Shown piece after piece: positions 48,763 to 58,428 of a DNA stretch of 64,000 nt. Origin of the DNA: Maribellus maritimus. Lineage in GTDB: Bacteria > Bacteroidota > Bacteroidia > Bacteroidales > Prolixibacteraceae. Positions within the stretch are counted from its first letter, which is position 1; every line of letters begins with the position of its first letter. Where the stretch lies: the NCBI RefSeq assembly GCF_022267315.1, contig NZ_JAIKLE010000001.1:434001-498000 (forward strand), read 5' to 3'. The notes beneath the pieces are model-generated. The model had not been told where the DNA came from, made no database searches, and worked only from the letters and a program-made list of their open reading frames with translations. The position numbers were made by a program, and so were the translations under genes.

Positions 48763-50580
48763 TCAGTTTTCCTGTTTCGGATGTATCAAATCAATATTAA
48801 GCATTCGTTCTTCAACCCATTTCCGGCTTTCTTCCACTTCTCCTTTTAAATATTTTTCAACAAGTAAACTTGCAATCGGAGCCGCAAACATTGAGCCGTA
48901 GCCGCTATTTTCAACATAAACAGAAATAGCAATTTTGGGATTATCTTTTGGCGCAAACGCCATAAAAGCAGAGTGATCTTCTCCATGTGGATTCTGAACA
49001 GTACCGGTCTTTCCGCACATCACAACGTCGGGAATCTTCATAAAAACAGAAGCATTGGTTGTTTCTACCACTCTCTGCATCCCCTCAATTACCGGCTCAA
49101 AAAACTCCTCGGAAATATTGGTATTTACTTTTTCAAGAAAATCTGCTTTTAATTCTTCTCCCTCAACTTCCTTTACAACATGCGGGATATGATAGTAGCC
49201 CCTATTGGCAATTACAGCGCAGTAGTTTGCCAATTGTAAAGGAGTGATGCCAAGTTCTCCCTGTCCGATAGCCAGCGAACGGACAGTCATTGCATTCCAG
49301 TGGCCGGCTCCGTAAAACCGGTTATAATACTCTTCCGTAGGAACATTTCCTTTATTTTCGTATTGTAAATCGGAACCCAATTTTTTGCCCAGCCCAAAAC
49401 TTTGCACATATTCTCTCCACATATTAAAACCGTCAGCAGAGGTTTTCCCTTTGTTTATTATAGCACGGAATGTATTCCATAAAAAGGGATTACAAGACTC
49501 TTTAATTGCCTGAATAGGTCCTAAAGGTGTTACATGGTTATGTGTACAACGGATTGGCGTAGAAGCAGGTCCGGCACAGGAAAAACGGGTATAAAGATTT
49601 ATCGCCTGTTCCTGTAAGCCTATAAGAACATTTAATATTTTAAATGTGGACCCTGGAGGATATTCAGCAAGCAGCGCCCTGTTAAACAATGGCTTTAGGG
49701 TGTCGGCAACCAACTTTGCATAATTACTTCCCCTAACCCTACCAACTAATAAACCGGGGTCATAAGTAGGGGCGCTTACCATAGCAAGTATTTCTCCGGT
49801 TGACGGCTCGATGGCAACCACACTTCCAATTTTATTCTGAAATAATTTCTCGGCATACAATTGCAAATCCAGATCAATAGAAGAAGTTACATTTTTGCCA
49901 ATTTGAGCAGGAACATCTTCCTGTCCGTCCAGAAAACTCCCCTGAATACGATTATGTACATCAACCAGTTTTTTTTGTACTCCTTTGGTTCCTCGCAGGG
50001 CTTCTTCATACGTTTTTTCAATGCCACTTACGCCAATATAGTCGCCCATGTTATAATAAGTACTGTTTTTAATATCGCTGGCGGTAACTTCACCAACATA
50101 CCCCAAAACATGTGATGCAGCGGTGGTTTCGTATTCTCTTAAAGTTCTCGATTGGGTGTGAAAGCCCCTGAACTTATACAACTGTTCCTGCAGATTTGCG
50201 TAGCTTTCAGGAGGAATCTGTTTTACAAGAATGGAAGGTTTATACCGCGAATAGTCTTTCGCTTCCTGAATTTTTATTTCAAGTTCTTCCCTGGTTATTT
50301 CAAGAAGATTACACAGCTGAAGCGTATCGAAAGTCTTTACTTCCCGTGGTGTAATCAACAAGTCGTAAGCCGCCTTGTTTATAACCAGCAACTTACCGTT
50401 TCGGTCATAAATTAGTCCACGTGCCGGATATTGAACAATCTCGCGCAGTATATTATTTGTTGCAAACTGCTTGTAGGTAGAATCAACAACCTGCAAGCTG
50501 AACAAACGAATAATATAAACAAGGCCAACAACAGCAAATATGGCAATTATGATATAGCTTCTCTTCGAAAAATTATTCAC
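48763..50580 (-). CDS. mrdA: Penicillin-binding protein 2
   Basis: A 605-residue class B PBP with one N-terminal membrane helix (YIIIAIFAVVGLVYIIRLF), a dimerisation or pedestal domain (GRIYDRNG-like ARGLIYDRNGKLL) and a C-terminal transpeptidase domain. The active-site motifs are PPGSTFKIL (S-x-x-K), KESCNP (S-x-N) and CGKTGT (K-T-G). It cross-links new peptidoglycan in cell elongation with RodA. The first codon is GTG (50578-50580); the mreD stop is 9 nt upstream. The SCN serine is followed directly by a second Cys-rich region, not unusual. Confidence 0.95.
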   Translation of the reverse strand: MNNFSKRSYIIIAIFAVVGLVYIIRLFSLQVVDSTYKQFATNNILREIVQYPARGLIYDRNGKLLVINKAAYDLLITPREVKTFDTLQLCNLLEITREELEIKIQEAKDYSRYKPSILVKQIPPESYANLQEQLYKFRGFHTQSRTLREYETTAASHVLGYVGEVTASDIKNSTYYNMGDYIGVSGIEKTYEEALRGTKGVQKKLVDVHNRIQGSFLDGQEDVPAQIGKNVTSSIDLDLQLYAEKLFQNKIGSVVAIEPSTGEILAMVSAPTYDPGLLVGRVRGSNYAKLVADTLKPLFNRALLAEYPPGSTFKILNVLIGLQEQAINLYTRFSCAGPASTPIRCTHNHVTPLGPIQAIKESCNPFLWNTFRAIINKGKTSADGFNMWREYVQSFGLGKKLGSDLQYENKGNVPTEEYYNRFYGAGHWNAMTVRSLAIGQGELGITPLQLANYCAVIANRGYYHIPHVVKEVEGEELKADFLEKVNTNISEEFFEPVIEGMQRVVETTNASVFMKIPDVVMCGKTGTVQNPHGEDHSAFMAFAPKDNPKIAISVYVENSGYGSMFAAPIASLLVEKYLKGEVEESRKWVEERMLNIDLIHPKQEN

Positions 50581-50589
50581 ACTACAAAA

Positions 50590-51090
50590 TTAGTCTCTGA
50601 AAACAATAAACTGACTTAAAACTATAATAAAAATTGAAAAAAGAGAACTTAAAACAATACGATAAAAAGTTTGGACAAAATCAGCAAATGTGAAAATCTC
50701 GAGAAAAAATAAAATAGCATGATGAAAAAATACCATAATGATAGTGTAGTATAAAAACCAGCGGAATCCGTTGTATTTCATTCCCGGATAATCACTCCGA
50801 TCCTCTTCATGAGTCGATATTGAGCGGCTTACTAATGGTCGTATGTATGCTATAAAAGTAGTAGCTGCAGCATGTATTCCTAGAGTATTTGAAAAAACAT
50901 CAACAGTAAGCCCGGTTAAAAAAGCAAGCGGCAATACAATATACAAGGGTAAACTTAAAGGCAGTAACATTATAAATAAAACATAAATGTAAGGATTTAA
51001 ATATCCACTCACCTGAATCTGATTTAGTACCAACACCTGAACCAATACCAAGCTTATGAACATGACGATATATCTAATTCCCCCTCTCAT
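50590..51090 (-). CDS. mreD: Rod shape-determining protein MreD
   Basis: A 166-residue membrane protein with about five hydrophobic segments (YIVMFISLVLVQVLVLNQI, LPLAFLTGLTVDVFSNTLG). The GLTVDVFSNTLGIHA motif is the conserved part of MreD. It joins MreC, RodA and PBP2 in the elongasome. It overlaps the end of mreC by 17 nt and is followed by mrdA after 9 nt, which indicates tight coupling. Confidence 0.9.
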   Translation of the reverse strand: MRGGIRYIVMFISLVLVQVLVLNQIQVSGYLNPYIYVLFIMLLPLSLPLYIVLPLAFLTGLTVDVFSNTLGIHAAATTFIAYIRPLVSRSISTHEEDRSDYPGMKYNGFRWFLYYTIIMVFFHHAILFFLEIFTFADFVQTFYRIVLSSLFSIFIIVLSQFIVFRD

Positions 51091-51922
51091 TTTCCTGAAT
51101 TAATTTTTCAAGTTCCTTTATTTCATCTACATGTAAATTCTCCACCACTTCAACATATGAAAGTGCCTTAAAATTGGTTGTTAATTTTACTGTTATATTA
51201 TAATAATTTTCTCCCGCAGGTTTATCAAATGCGTTAACAGTACCAATTATTACTCCTTCAGGAAAAATAGATGAATAGCCACTGGTAACAATGGTATCGC
51301 CTAATTGAAGCTCAACATGAAAAGGAATCTCCATAAGCTCCGCAAACCTGTAATCTTCTCCATCCCACAACAATGAGCCCAAAGAACCATTCTTTTTAAG
51401 TTTCGAGGAAACACTCCAACGCTGATTTAAAACCGACAAACCCATGGAATATGATTCCAGCACATTGGTAACAACCCCTACAATTCCACTTGCAGATATA
51501 ATTCCCTGATCGGGTTTTACCCCGTCACTTCTTCCTTTGTTTAGCGTAATATAGTTAAAAGGTTTATTCACCGAATTATTGATAACTTTTGCAGAAATGA
51601 ACTGAAAAAGTGTTGAATCGGATGGGACAAAGGCAGGTGCTTTATTCTCAAAAATCATCGGTTCACTTTCGTCGGTCTGAAAGCGTGACCTTAATTTTGC
51701 ATTTTCCGCTGCCAGCTCTGCGTTAACCCTTGCCAGTGCAAAATAACTAACTACTGAATTAAATGAATTGTAAACAGAACCAGCAACCACATTGGATGAA
51801 TTCAGGTATTTTACTTTTTGATAATTGTTGTAATTAAACACTAAAAATAAGGCGACTATTTCCAATATGATAAAAAGGAAAAAACCATAATTCCGAAATA
51901 AATACCTGAAAAGACTCCTCAT
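51074..51922 (-). CDS. mreC: Rod shape-determining protein MreC
   Basis: A 282-residue protein with one N-terminal membrane helix (FFLFIILEIVALFLVFNY), a short coiled coil (ARVNAELAAENAKLRSR) and a periplasmic beta-barrel domain with the family motifs NYITLNKGRSDGVKPDQGII and GDTIVTSGYSSIFPEGVIIG. It scaffolds PBP2/RodA in the periplasm. The upstream mreB stop is 25 nt away. Confidence 0.94.
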   Translation of the reverse strand: MRSLFRYLFRNYGFFLFIILEIVALFLVFNYNNYQKVKYLNSSNVVAGSVYNSFNSVVSYFALARVNAELAAENAKLRSRFQTDESEPMIFENKAPAFVPSDSTLFQFISAKVINNSVNKPFNYITLNKGRSDGVKPDQGIISASGIVGVVTNVLESYSMGLSVLNQRWSVSSKLKKNGSLGSLLWDGEDYRFAELMEIPFHVELQLGDTIVTSGYSSIFPEGVIIGTVNAFDKPAGENYYNITVKLTTNFKALSYVEVVENLHVDEIKELEKLIQENERGN

Positions 51923-51947
51923 TTGAAATTAAAAAAAATCCTGACCG

Positions 51948-52970
51948 TTATCTGATCAGGAAAGAGAATTTATCTACATTCTTTAATGCTATTCCAGTTC
52001 CTCGTACAACCGCTCTCAATGGATCTTCTGCAATGTGGAAGGGAATTCCTATTTTGTCTGAAAGACGTTTATCCAAACCTTTAAGCAAGGCTCCACCTCC
52101 TGCCAGCCAAATTCCTTTGGTTACAATATCAGCATACAATTCAGGCGGGGTTTGCTCCATCGCGCTTAACACTGCTGTTTCAATTTTTGAAATTGACTTT
52201 TCCAAACAATGTGCAATCTCCTGATATGAAACGGGAACTTCAATCGGCAGTGCGGTCATTTGGTTAGGTCCTTGTACTACATAATCCGGCGGCGGATCTT
52301 TCAACTGTGACAGCGCCGAACCAACATGTATTTTAATTTCCTCTGCTGTACGTTCACCTATTTTGATATTGTGCTGATGCCTCATATACTCCATAATATC
52401 AGCTGTTAAATCATCGCCGGCAATACGGATTGATTTATTGGTAACAATTCCTCCCAAAGAGATTACAGCAATTTCGGTTGTTCCGCCACCAATGTCAACC
52501 ACCATATTTCCTTCCGGTGCTTCCACATCAAGTCCAATACCAATCGCTGCTGCCAGCGGCTCATAAATCATATATACTTCTCTTCCACCAGCGTGTTCAG
52601 AAGAATCGCGTACAGCCCGAATCTCTACCTCTGTACTTCCTGAAGGAATACAAATAACCATTTTTAATGCCGGTGAAAACATTCTCGACTTGGGATTAAT
52701 CATCTTAATCATACCCCGTATCATCTGCTCTGCAGCGTTAAAATCTGCAATCACACCATCTCTTAGCGGCCTGATTGTTTTCAGGTTCGCATGTGTCTTC
52801 CCCTGCATTTGCCTGGCTTTTTCACCAATTGCTACCATTTTTTCTGTTTTCAAATCAATGGCAACAATCGAAGGTTCATCTACCACAATTTTATCGTTAT
52901 GAATGATAATGGTGTTAGCTGTTCCCAGGTCAATCGCAATCTCCTGTGTCAAAAAAGAAAATAATCCCAT
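51948..52970 (-). CDS. mreB: Actin-like rod shape protein MreB
   Basis: A 340-residue bacterial actin that polymerises on the inner membrane and directs elongation. DLGTANTIIIHNDKIV is phosphate loop 1, DIGGGTTEIAVISLGG is phosphate loop 2, and GIWLAGGGALLKGLDKRL is the adenosine motif. IYEPLAAAIGIGLD is also present. The N-terminus MGLFSFLTQEIAIDL carries the short amphipathic helix for membrane binding. Second gene of the operon, 45 nt after purH. Confidence 0.97.
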   Translation of the reverse strand: MGLFSFLTQEIAIDLGTANTIIIHNDKIVVDEPSIVAIDLKTEKMVAIGEKARQMQGKTHANLKTIRPLRDGVIADFNAAEQMIRGMIKMINPKSRMFSPALKMVICIPSGSTEVEIRAVRDSSEHAGGREVYMIYEPLAAAIGIGLDVEAPEGNMVVDIGGGTTEIAVISLGGIVTNKSIRIAGDDLTADIMEYMRHQHNIKIGERTAEEIKIHVGSALSQLKDPPPDYVVQGPNQMTALPIEVPVSYQEIAHCLEKSISKIETAVLSAMEQTPPELYADIVTKGIWLAGGGALLKGLDKRLSDKIGIPFHIAEDPLRAVVRGTGIALKNVDKFSFLIR

Positions 52971-53015
52971 ATTAATTTAAATACTTATTTAAACTAAATA
53001 TTATCCAGTTTATTG

Positions 53016-54608
53016 TTAATGTTTGAAATGTCTGCGTCCGGTAAATGCCATGGCGATTCCAAATTCGTTGCATGCTTCAATCACTTCATCATCGCGAATA
53101 CTGCCTCCGGGTTCGATAATGTATTTTACTCCGTATTCGTTAGCCGCTTCAATACTGTCGCGGAACGGGAAAAATGCATCCGAAATTAAAACCGAACTTT
53201 CGATATCAAGTCCTTCCTTCATTTTAAAACGAGGCATAGTCAGATGACGTAAACTATCCAGACGGTTAGGTTGTCCCATCCCTGCACCGGTCAGCCAAAA
53301 CGAACCATCTTCATTTTCCGTGACAACGGCAATTGAATTACTCTTCAAATGTTTACATGCTGTAACACCAAATTTAGCCAGGTTTAATTTTCCGGGTTCA
53401 AACGGACGATTGGTTACATTTTTGAACTCCGTATCCAGCCCTTCATCTTCATCCTGAACCAGCATTCCGCCACTTATCGAACGATATAATTTTTCTCCTG
53501 TAATTTCTTTTTTTACCGGCGTTACCAACAAACGCAGGTTTTTCTTTTTGCTGAAAACCTCAAGCGCACCTTCACTAAATTCGGGAGCGATAACAATTTC
53601 AACAAACTTTTTCCCAAACCACTCAGCCACTTCTTTTGTCACTGTGTCGGTAAAACAAATAATACTTCCGTATGCACTAATCGGATCACCCGCCCAGGCC
53701 AGTTCCAAAGATTTTAAAGTATTATCGGTCACTGCCAACCCACAAGGATTTAGGTGTTTTATTACTGAAGCAGCAACTTTCTTTTCGATGTGTTTTACTG
53801 AATGGTAGGCATCGCTTGCCGATTTCCATGCGGCATCGGCATCAAGCATATTGTTATATGAAAGCGCTTTCCCCTGCAAAACATCGGCATTGGCCAAAGT
53901 GTCTTTTTCAGGAGAATTATCAAATTTAAAAAAGGTTGCTTTTTGATGTGGATTCTCGCCATAACGTAAAACATGTCCGTTGTTGAGGCTGATTCTTTTA
54001 GTTGCTTCATCTTCGTCATTATTGAAATAACCAAAAATTGCAGCGTCGTAATGCGATGAAACACCAAATGCTTTTCCGGCAAACCATTTTCTGTCGGCAA
54101 GCGAAAACTCACCACCTTTTTCATTCAAAAGATCAAGCAATGGCTGATATTCTTTTTGTGACGGAACAATCACAACATCTTTAAAATTTTTCGCAGCGGC
54201 CCGAATCAGGGAAATTCCACCAATATCAATTTTTTCAATTATGTCCTGCTCCTCTGCTCCTGAAGCAACGGTATCTTCAAAGGGATACAAATCAACAACC
54301 ACCAAATCAATTTCAGGGATCTCATATTCTGTCAACTGACTTACATCTCCCTGATTATCACGTCGCGACAAAATTCCACCAAAAACTTTTGGGTGAAGTG
54401 TTTTTACACGACCTCCTAAAATTGAAGGATAACCTGTAAGACTTTCAACTGATGTTACGGGTACTCCAAGCGACTCGATAAAACTTTTTGTTCCCCCGGT
54501 ACTTAAAATTTTAACACCTAATTCATTTAACTTTTTAATAATTACATCCAGATTTTCTTTGTGAAAGACTGAGACAAGAGCAGTCTTAATTTTTTTATTA
54601 TCAGCCAT
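53016..54608 (-). CDS. purH: Bifunctional AICAR transformylase / IMP cyclohydrolase
   Basis: A 530-residue enzyme for the last two steps of IMP synthesis. The N-terminal MGS-like cyclohydrolase domain has ILSTGGTKSFIESLG and GGRVKTLHPKVFGGIL. The C-terminal transformylase has SVIKHLNPCGLAV (the KHxNPCG motif with the catalytic Lys and His) and FFPFRDSIE. The length is usual. First gene of the transcript continuing into mreB and the elongation genes, so purine synthesis and shape genes share a promoter. Confidence 0.97.
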   Translation of the reverse strand: MADNKKIKTALVSVFHKENLDVIIKKLNELGVKILSTGGTKSFIESLGVPVTSVESLTGYPSILGGRVKTLHPKVFGGILSRRDNQGDVSQLTEYEIPEIDLVVVDLYPFEDTVASGAEEQDIIEKIDIGGISLIRAAAKNFKDVVIVPSQKEYQPLLDLLNEKGGEFSLADRKWFAGKAFGVSSHYDAAIFGYFNNDEDEATKRISLNNGHVLRYGENPHQKATFFKFDNSPEKDTLANADVLQGKALSYNNMLDADAAWKSASDAYHSVKHIEKKVAASVIKHLNPCGLAVTDNTLKSLELAWAGDPISAYGSIICFTDTVTKEVAEWFGKKFVEIVIAPEFSEGALEVFSKKKNLRLLVTPVKKEITGEKLYRSISGGMLVQDEDEGLDTEFKNVTNRPFEPGKLNLAKFGVTACKHLKSNSIAVVTENEDGSFWLTGAGMGQPNRLDSLRHLTMPRFKMKEGLDIESSVLISDAFFPFRDSIEAANEYGVKYIIEPGGSIRDDEVIEACNEFGIAMAFTGRRHFKH

Positions 54609-54633
54609 TTATTCCATTTTTCGAATTCGATTG

Positions 54634-54641
54634 CAAAGATA
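54634..54641 (-). promoter_or_regulatory. Bacteroidota -7 promoter box for purH-mre operon
   Basis: The minus strand reads TATCTTTG, an exact TAnnTTTG match, 25 nt upstream of the purH ATG. It would serve purH, mreBCD, mrdA and rodA. The -33 element is not clear. Confidence 0.5.
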
Positions 54642-54843
54642 AAAAAATCAATGCAGATATTGTTAAAAAACAAAAGGATAAAAAAATTTTCTTTGGGATT
54701 TTTTTAAGTTTGCTTTCAATCTTAAATATAAACTGTAATCATTACAAAAAAAATACACTAATAAGGAAAATTACTTTTTTAAGAAATTTTAATTTTTATC
54801 GTTTATACAAGTTGTATTTTTAAAACCGAAATCCATTTCCTGA

Positions 54844-56097
54844 ATGTTACTTTTAAGACTCATATTTGAAAGTTTTAGTTTTGCGTTTGGTTCGCTAAGG
54901 GCAAACAAATTGCGAACTTTGCTTTCGCTTTTGGGAATTACTATCGGAATTTTTGCCATTATTTCGGTTTTTACAGTAATCGATTCACTCGAACGGTTTA
55001 TCAAAGAGAGTTTGAATTCACTGGGAAGTGACATGGTTTATGTTCAAAAATGGCCCTGGACACCACCGGAAGGAGAAACAGAGTATCCATGGTGGAGATA
55101 TTTAAATCGGCCCTCACCAACTCCAGAAGAAACCGAAGAATTGGTCAGAAGAGGAAATACCATCGACAACGCCTCTTTCTTTTTCGGATTCTCCAGAACT
55201 GTTCAATCCGGTTCCGACAAACTCGAAAATGCAACTATCCTGGCCACATCTTATCCGCTGTATGATGTATGGAACCTGGAACTTAGCCAGGGACGATATT
55301 TTACCGAAGCTGAAATGAACTCAGGAGCACCTGTAACCGTAATTGGCGCAGAAATAGCCAATAAATTGTTCAGCGGAACGAACCCGGTGGGGACAACAAT
55401 AAAAATCCAGGGATACAAATTCAGAATAATTGGCGTTTACAAGAAAATGGGGCAAGACATGTTTGGGACAAGCATGGACAACTATATCCATATCTCGGCC
55501 ACAAAATCGTTTTATATGGTCGACGTCCGAAATCGCGACCGCGGGCAAACCATTTGCGTAAAAGCAAAACAAAATGCTGACCAGGATGAGTTTATCGCCG
55601 AGCTGGAAGGAATTATGCGAAACATCCATCGATTAAAACCAATGGAAGAAAATGATTTTGCACTAAATGAAGTAAACCTGATTTCTAACCAGTTTGACCA
55701 GCTTTTTGGAGTGATCAACCTTGCCGGTGCAATTATCGGCGGATTTTCCATTTTGGTGGGTGGCTTTGGGATTGCCAATATCATGTTTGTTTCGGTAAAA
55801 GAACGTACAAAAATTATCGGCATTCAAAAATCGCTGGGAGCTAAACGGTACTTTATTTTGCTTCAATTTATTTTTGAAGCCATTGTACTTTCATTGATTG
55901 GAGGAGTAGTTGGTCTGGTACTGATTTTTATCGGAACACAGATTGTCACTTATGTTAGTGAATTCACTATTGTTTTAACAGTTGGAAATATCGTAAGAGG
56001 CTTGTTGATTTCAAGTGTTATTGGTTTTATTGCCGGATTAATGCCTGCACGATCTGCCGCCAAACTCGATCCGGTAGAAGCAATTAATTCTGTTTAG
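54844..56097 (+). CDS. MacB/FtsX-type ABC transporter permease
   Basis: A 417-residue permease with an N-terminal helix (TLLSLLGITIGIFAIISVFTVI), a large periplasmic MacB_PCD domain of about 240 residues and three C-terminal helices with the FtsX domain (FSILVGGFGIANIMFVSVKERTKIIGIQKSLGA). The final residues LDPVEAINSV are typical. It should work with a separate LolD/MacB-type ATPase, which is not in this window, to move a lipoprotein or peptide. It begins 235 nt from purH on the other strand and ends 5 nt before the convergent deacylase gene. Confidence 0.9.
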   Translation: MLLLRLIFESFSFAFGSLRANKLRTLLSLLGITIGIFAIISVFTVIDSLERFIKESLNSLGSDMVYVQKWPWTPPEGETEYPWWRYLNRPSPTPEETEELVRRGNTIDNASFFFGFSRTVQSGSDKLENATILATSYPLYDVWNLELSQGRYFTEAEMNSGAPVTVIGAEIANKLFSGTNPVGTTIKIQGYKFRIIGVYKKMGQDMFGTSMDNYIHISATKSFYMVDVRNRDRGQTICVKAKQNADQDEFIAELEGIMRNIHRLKPMEENDFALNEVNLISNQFDQLFGVINLAGAIIGGFSILVGGFGIANIMFVSVKERTKIIGIQKSLGAKRYFILLQFIFEAIVLSLIGGVVGLVLIFIGTQIVTYVSEFTIVLTVGNIVRGLLISSVIGFIAGLMPARSAAKLDPVEAINSV

Positions 56098-56102
56098 TTA
56101 GT

Positions 56103-57068
56103 TTATTCAAAACCCAAATGCAGCAATGCATCGCCTTTGTATACCACCGGTGCGTGGTTTAGACCAATAATGTGCCCGTCGGCAGGTATTTTTATTTTGT
56201 ATTCGTATTTCCCGTACGGATCGGATATGGTACCAATAATTTCATCCTTTTTTACTTTTGCTCCGTCTTTTATAAAAAACCGGAACAACCCTCCCTGCCG
56301 CGCGCGTAACCACGTAGAATTTTTAATAATAACTGCATCGGAATAATTGTTCATCTTCTCCAGTTCCTCCGAAAAGTCACGCATCCCGAGATATTGCATC
56401 AGTTTCATTGTTCCTGAAACCCCTCGTTTTGTAATGCGCTGATTAAAGTCGTGTGTTTTTCCACCTTCAAAAAGCAACACTTTTTTGCCCGCCAATGTAG
56501 CCGCCTGTCGAAACGATTTTTCACGTTGCCCGGCATAAACGATAAACCGCGGATTAAAAATTTTTGCCAACTCAAGTAATTCCTCATTGTCTTTAGAAAT
56601 GCGAATCTGCGAAGAATTAAAACGACGTGCCCCACCCGTATGAAAATCGATACAATAATCTGCATGCGGAATAATCTCTTTCATCATGTGATGGGCAAAA
56701 ATACCAGCAAGTGAACCTTTTTGCGAACCCGGAAAAATGCGGTTTAAATCTTTGCCATCGGGAAATTCGCGGGTTTGGTTGATAAACCCAAAAATATTCA
56801 ACGTAGGAATACTAATTACCATTCCTTTTTCGGGTTTCGTAAATTTTCTCGCAAGTAATTCGCGAACAATTTCAACCCCGTTTAATTCGTTTCCGTGAAT
56901 CCCGGCGTTTAATAAAAGAACCGGACCTTCTTCTTTTGCACGTTCAACAATTACAGGAATTTCAATTTTTGAATAGGTATGCAAACGGGCAATGTCGAGG
57001 TTTAAAATTCTTTTTTTACCGGGCGTAATTTCCTCACCGAGAATGGTAATTTTCTTTCTCTTATTCAT
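56103..57068 (-). CDS. AstE/AspA-family zinc deacylase
   Basis: A 321-residue metallo-carboxypeptidase-fold enzyme; the start is the ATG at 57068. GIHGNELNG (His58, Glu61) and DFHTGG (His143) are the zinc ligands, and LLFEGGK holds the likely catalytic Glu. GGLFRFFIKDGAKVKKDEIIG in the C-terminus forms a lipoyl-like beta domain, as in the longer AstE/AspA relatives. Family members remove an acyl group such as succinyl or acetyl from an amino acid, or cleave an amide at a Glu or Asp end. It lies 8 nt after rimK as third gene of a trio, so an amino-acyl or glutamyl conjugate is the likely substrate. Confidence 0.82.
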   Translation of the reverse strand: MNKRKKITILGEEITPGKKRILNLDIARLHTYSKIEIPVIVERAKEEGPVLLLNAGIHGNELNGVEIVRELLARKFTKPEKGMVISIPTLNIFGFINQTREFPDGKDLNRIFPGSQKGSLAGIFAHHMMKEIIPHADYCIDFHTGGARRFNSSQIRISKDNEELLELAKIFNPRFIVYAGQREKSFRQAATLAGKKVLLFEGGKTHDFNQRITKRGVSGTMKLMQYLGMRDFSEELEKMNNYSDAVIIKNSTWLRARQGGLFRFFIKDGAKVKKDEIIGTISDPYGKYEYKIKIPADGHIIGLNHAPVVYKGDALLHLGFE

Positions 57069-57076
57069 ATTTTGAA

Positions 57077-57949
57077 TCAAACATTTCGTTCAATGTAACG
57101 AACAATGCTTTTGGCGATGTCTTTTCCGGTTGCGGACTCGATACCTTCCAAACCCGGCGACGAATTTACCTCCAGAATAAGGGGCCCGTGGTCTGACTGT
57201 AACATATCAACACCGCAAATGCCAAGCCCCATTACACGCGCAGCTTTTAGAGCAGCATTTTCTTCATCCTCCGAAAGTTCAATAATCTCGGCCGACCCTC
57301 CACGGTGCAGATTGGATCGGAATTCACCTTTTTTTGCCTGGCGTTTCATTGCTCCAACCACAACACCGTCAACAACAAACGCTCTGATATCAGCACCTTT
57401 AGCTTCTTTTACAAATTCCTGAACAATTACCCTTGCCTTTAAACCATTAAAAGCTTCCAGCACCGATTCGGCTGCATTATCTGTTTCAGCTAAAACCACA
57501 CCAAGTCCTTGTGTTCCTTCAAGCAGTTTGATAACCACCGGTGTCCCTCCCGCTCCTTTTATAATGTCTTTTACATTTTTTGAGTAATTGGTAAAAACAG
57601 TTTTTGGCAAACCTAAACCGGCACGCGACAATATTTGAAAACTCCGCAGTTTATCGCGTGACCGAACGAGAGCCTGCGACTCCACAGCAGTAAACACCTT
57701 CATCATTTCAAACTGGCGAACCACTGCTGTCCCGTAAAATGTGACTGATGCCCCAATTCGCGGAATCACAGCATCAACATTTTCCAGCTTTGCCCCTTTG
57801 TAACTAATAACCGGGTTCTTTTTTTCAATGATTAAATCGCATTTGGTGTGGTCCACCACCACCATTTCATGTTTTCGTTTTTCTCCCGCCTGAACCAATC
57901 GTTTTGTTGAATATAAATGTGGATTTCTTGATAGTATCACAATCTTCAT
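57077..57949 (-). CDS. rimK: RimK-type ATP-grasp amide ligase
   Basis: A 290-residue ATP-grasp ligase. [20 protein letters not shown] contains the glycine-rich ATP loop, [18 protein letters not shown] the central strands, and [17 protein letters not shown] the metal-binding E-x-N. The N-terminal RimK domain has [24 protein letters not shown]. coli RimK adds glutamates to the C-terminus of ribosomal protein S6, and close relatives ligate other acidic amino acids. It overlaps the protease gene upstream by 4 nt (ATGA) and is followed 8 nt later by the deacylase gene. Calling it the S6 ligase is likely but not proved. Confidence 0.87.
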   Translation of the reverse strand: MKIVILSRNPHLYSTKRLVQAGEKRKHEMVVVDHTKCDLIIEKKNPVISYKGAKLENVDAVIPRIGASVTFYGTAVVRQFEMMKVFTAVESQALVRSRDKLRSFQILSRAGLGLPKTVFTNYSKNVKDIIKGAGGTPVVIKLLEGTQGLGVVLAETDNAAESVLEAFNGLKARVIVQEFVKEAKGADIRAFVVDGVVVGAMKRQAKKGEFRSNLHRGGSAEIIELSEDEENAALKAARVMGLGICGVDMLQSDHGPLILEVNSSPGLEGIESATGKDIAKSIVRYIERNV

Positions 57950-58419
57950 CTGTCTGCTTTTTTCGGTAATTTAATTTCTATCTTCTCTCTCTTTTGGGAA
58001 AGATTTTTTTTTGACGTATCGATAATAAATTTTTTTGACAGAAATTTCCGGCCCAATAAAACCGGATGTTTCATATCTTGTCTTTCCGTCAACGTTAATT
58101 CTATTGGATAAACATTTTCAAATATTTTTATGTCAGTAATTATGGAATACCTTTCTTCCACCATGCCGTTTGAACTTTTTACACGACGTGTTTTATGAAC
58201 CGGAAAACAAAATTCTTTTTCGTGGTACATTTCATGGTCCGGATCCAGAAAATTACATTTTACCCAGTCTTCTCCCTCTTTTTCAATGCACGAAATTTTA
58301 TGGCAATGAAAACTGGATGTATATGCTCCCGAGTCCACTTTCACTTCAATGCCAAACAAACCAAGTTTTTCGAAGTCGGCAATATCTTTCCTGCCAATTA
58401 CGATTTTTTTTACAAACAC
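57946..58419 (-). CDS. Retropepsin-like protease partner of RimK (RimB/DUF785 type)
   Basis: A 157-residue protein that starts with GTG at 58417-58419 and has no in-frame ATG upstream before a stop. The retropepsin-like active site is VDSGAYTSS (Asp29), followed by the family blocks [21 protein letters not shown] and the closing [17 protein letters not shown]. This small aspartic peptidase family is often named ATP-dependent zinc protease, but the motif is that of aspartic enzymes; some members regulate RimK-modified proteins. It is 4 nt overlapped by rimK and lies 9 nt after mgtE. Confidence 0.85.
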   Translation of the reverse strand: MFVKKIVIGRKDIADFEKLGLFGIEVKVDSGAYTSSFHCHKISCIEKEGEDWVKCNFLDPDHEMYHEKEFCFPVHKTRRVKSSNGMVEERYSIITDIKIFENVYPIELTLTERQDMKHPVLLGRKFLSKKFIIDTSKKNLSQKREKIEIKLPKKADR

Positions 58420-58428
58420 AAGCTGTTC

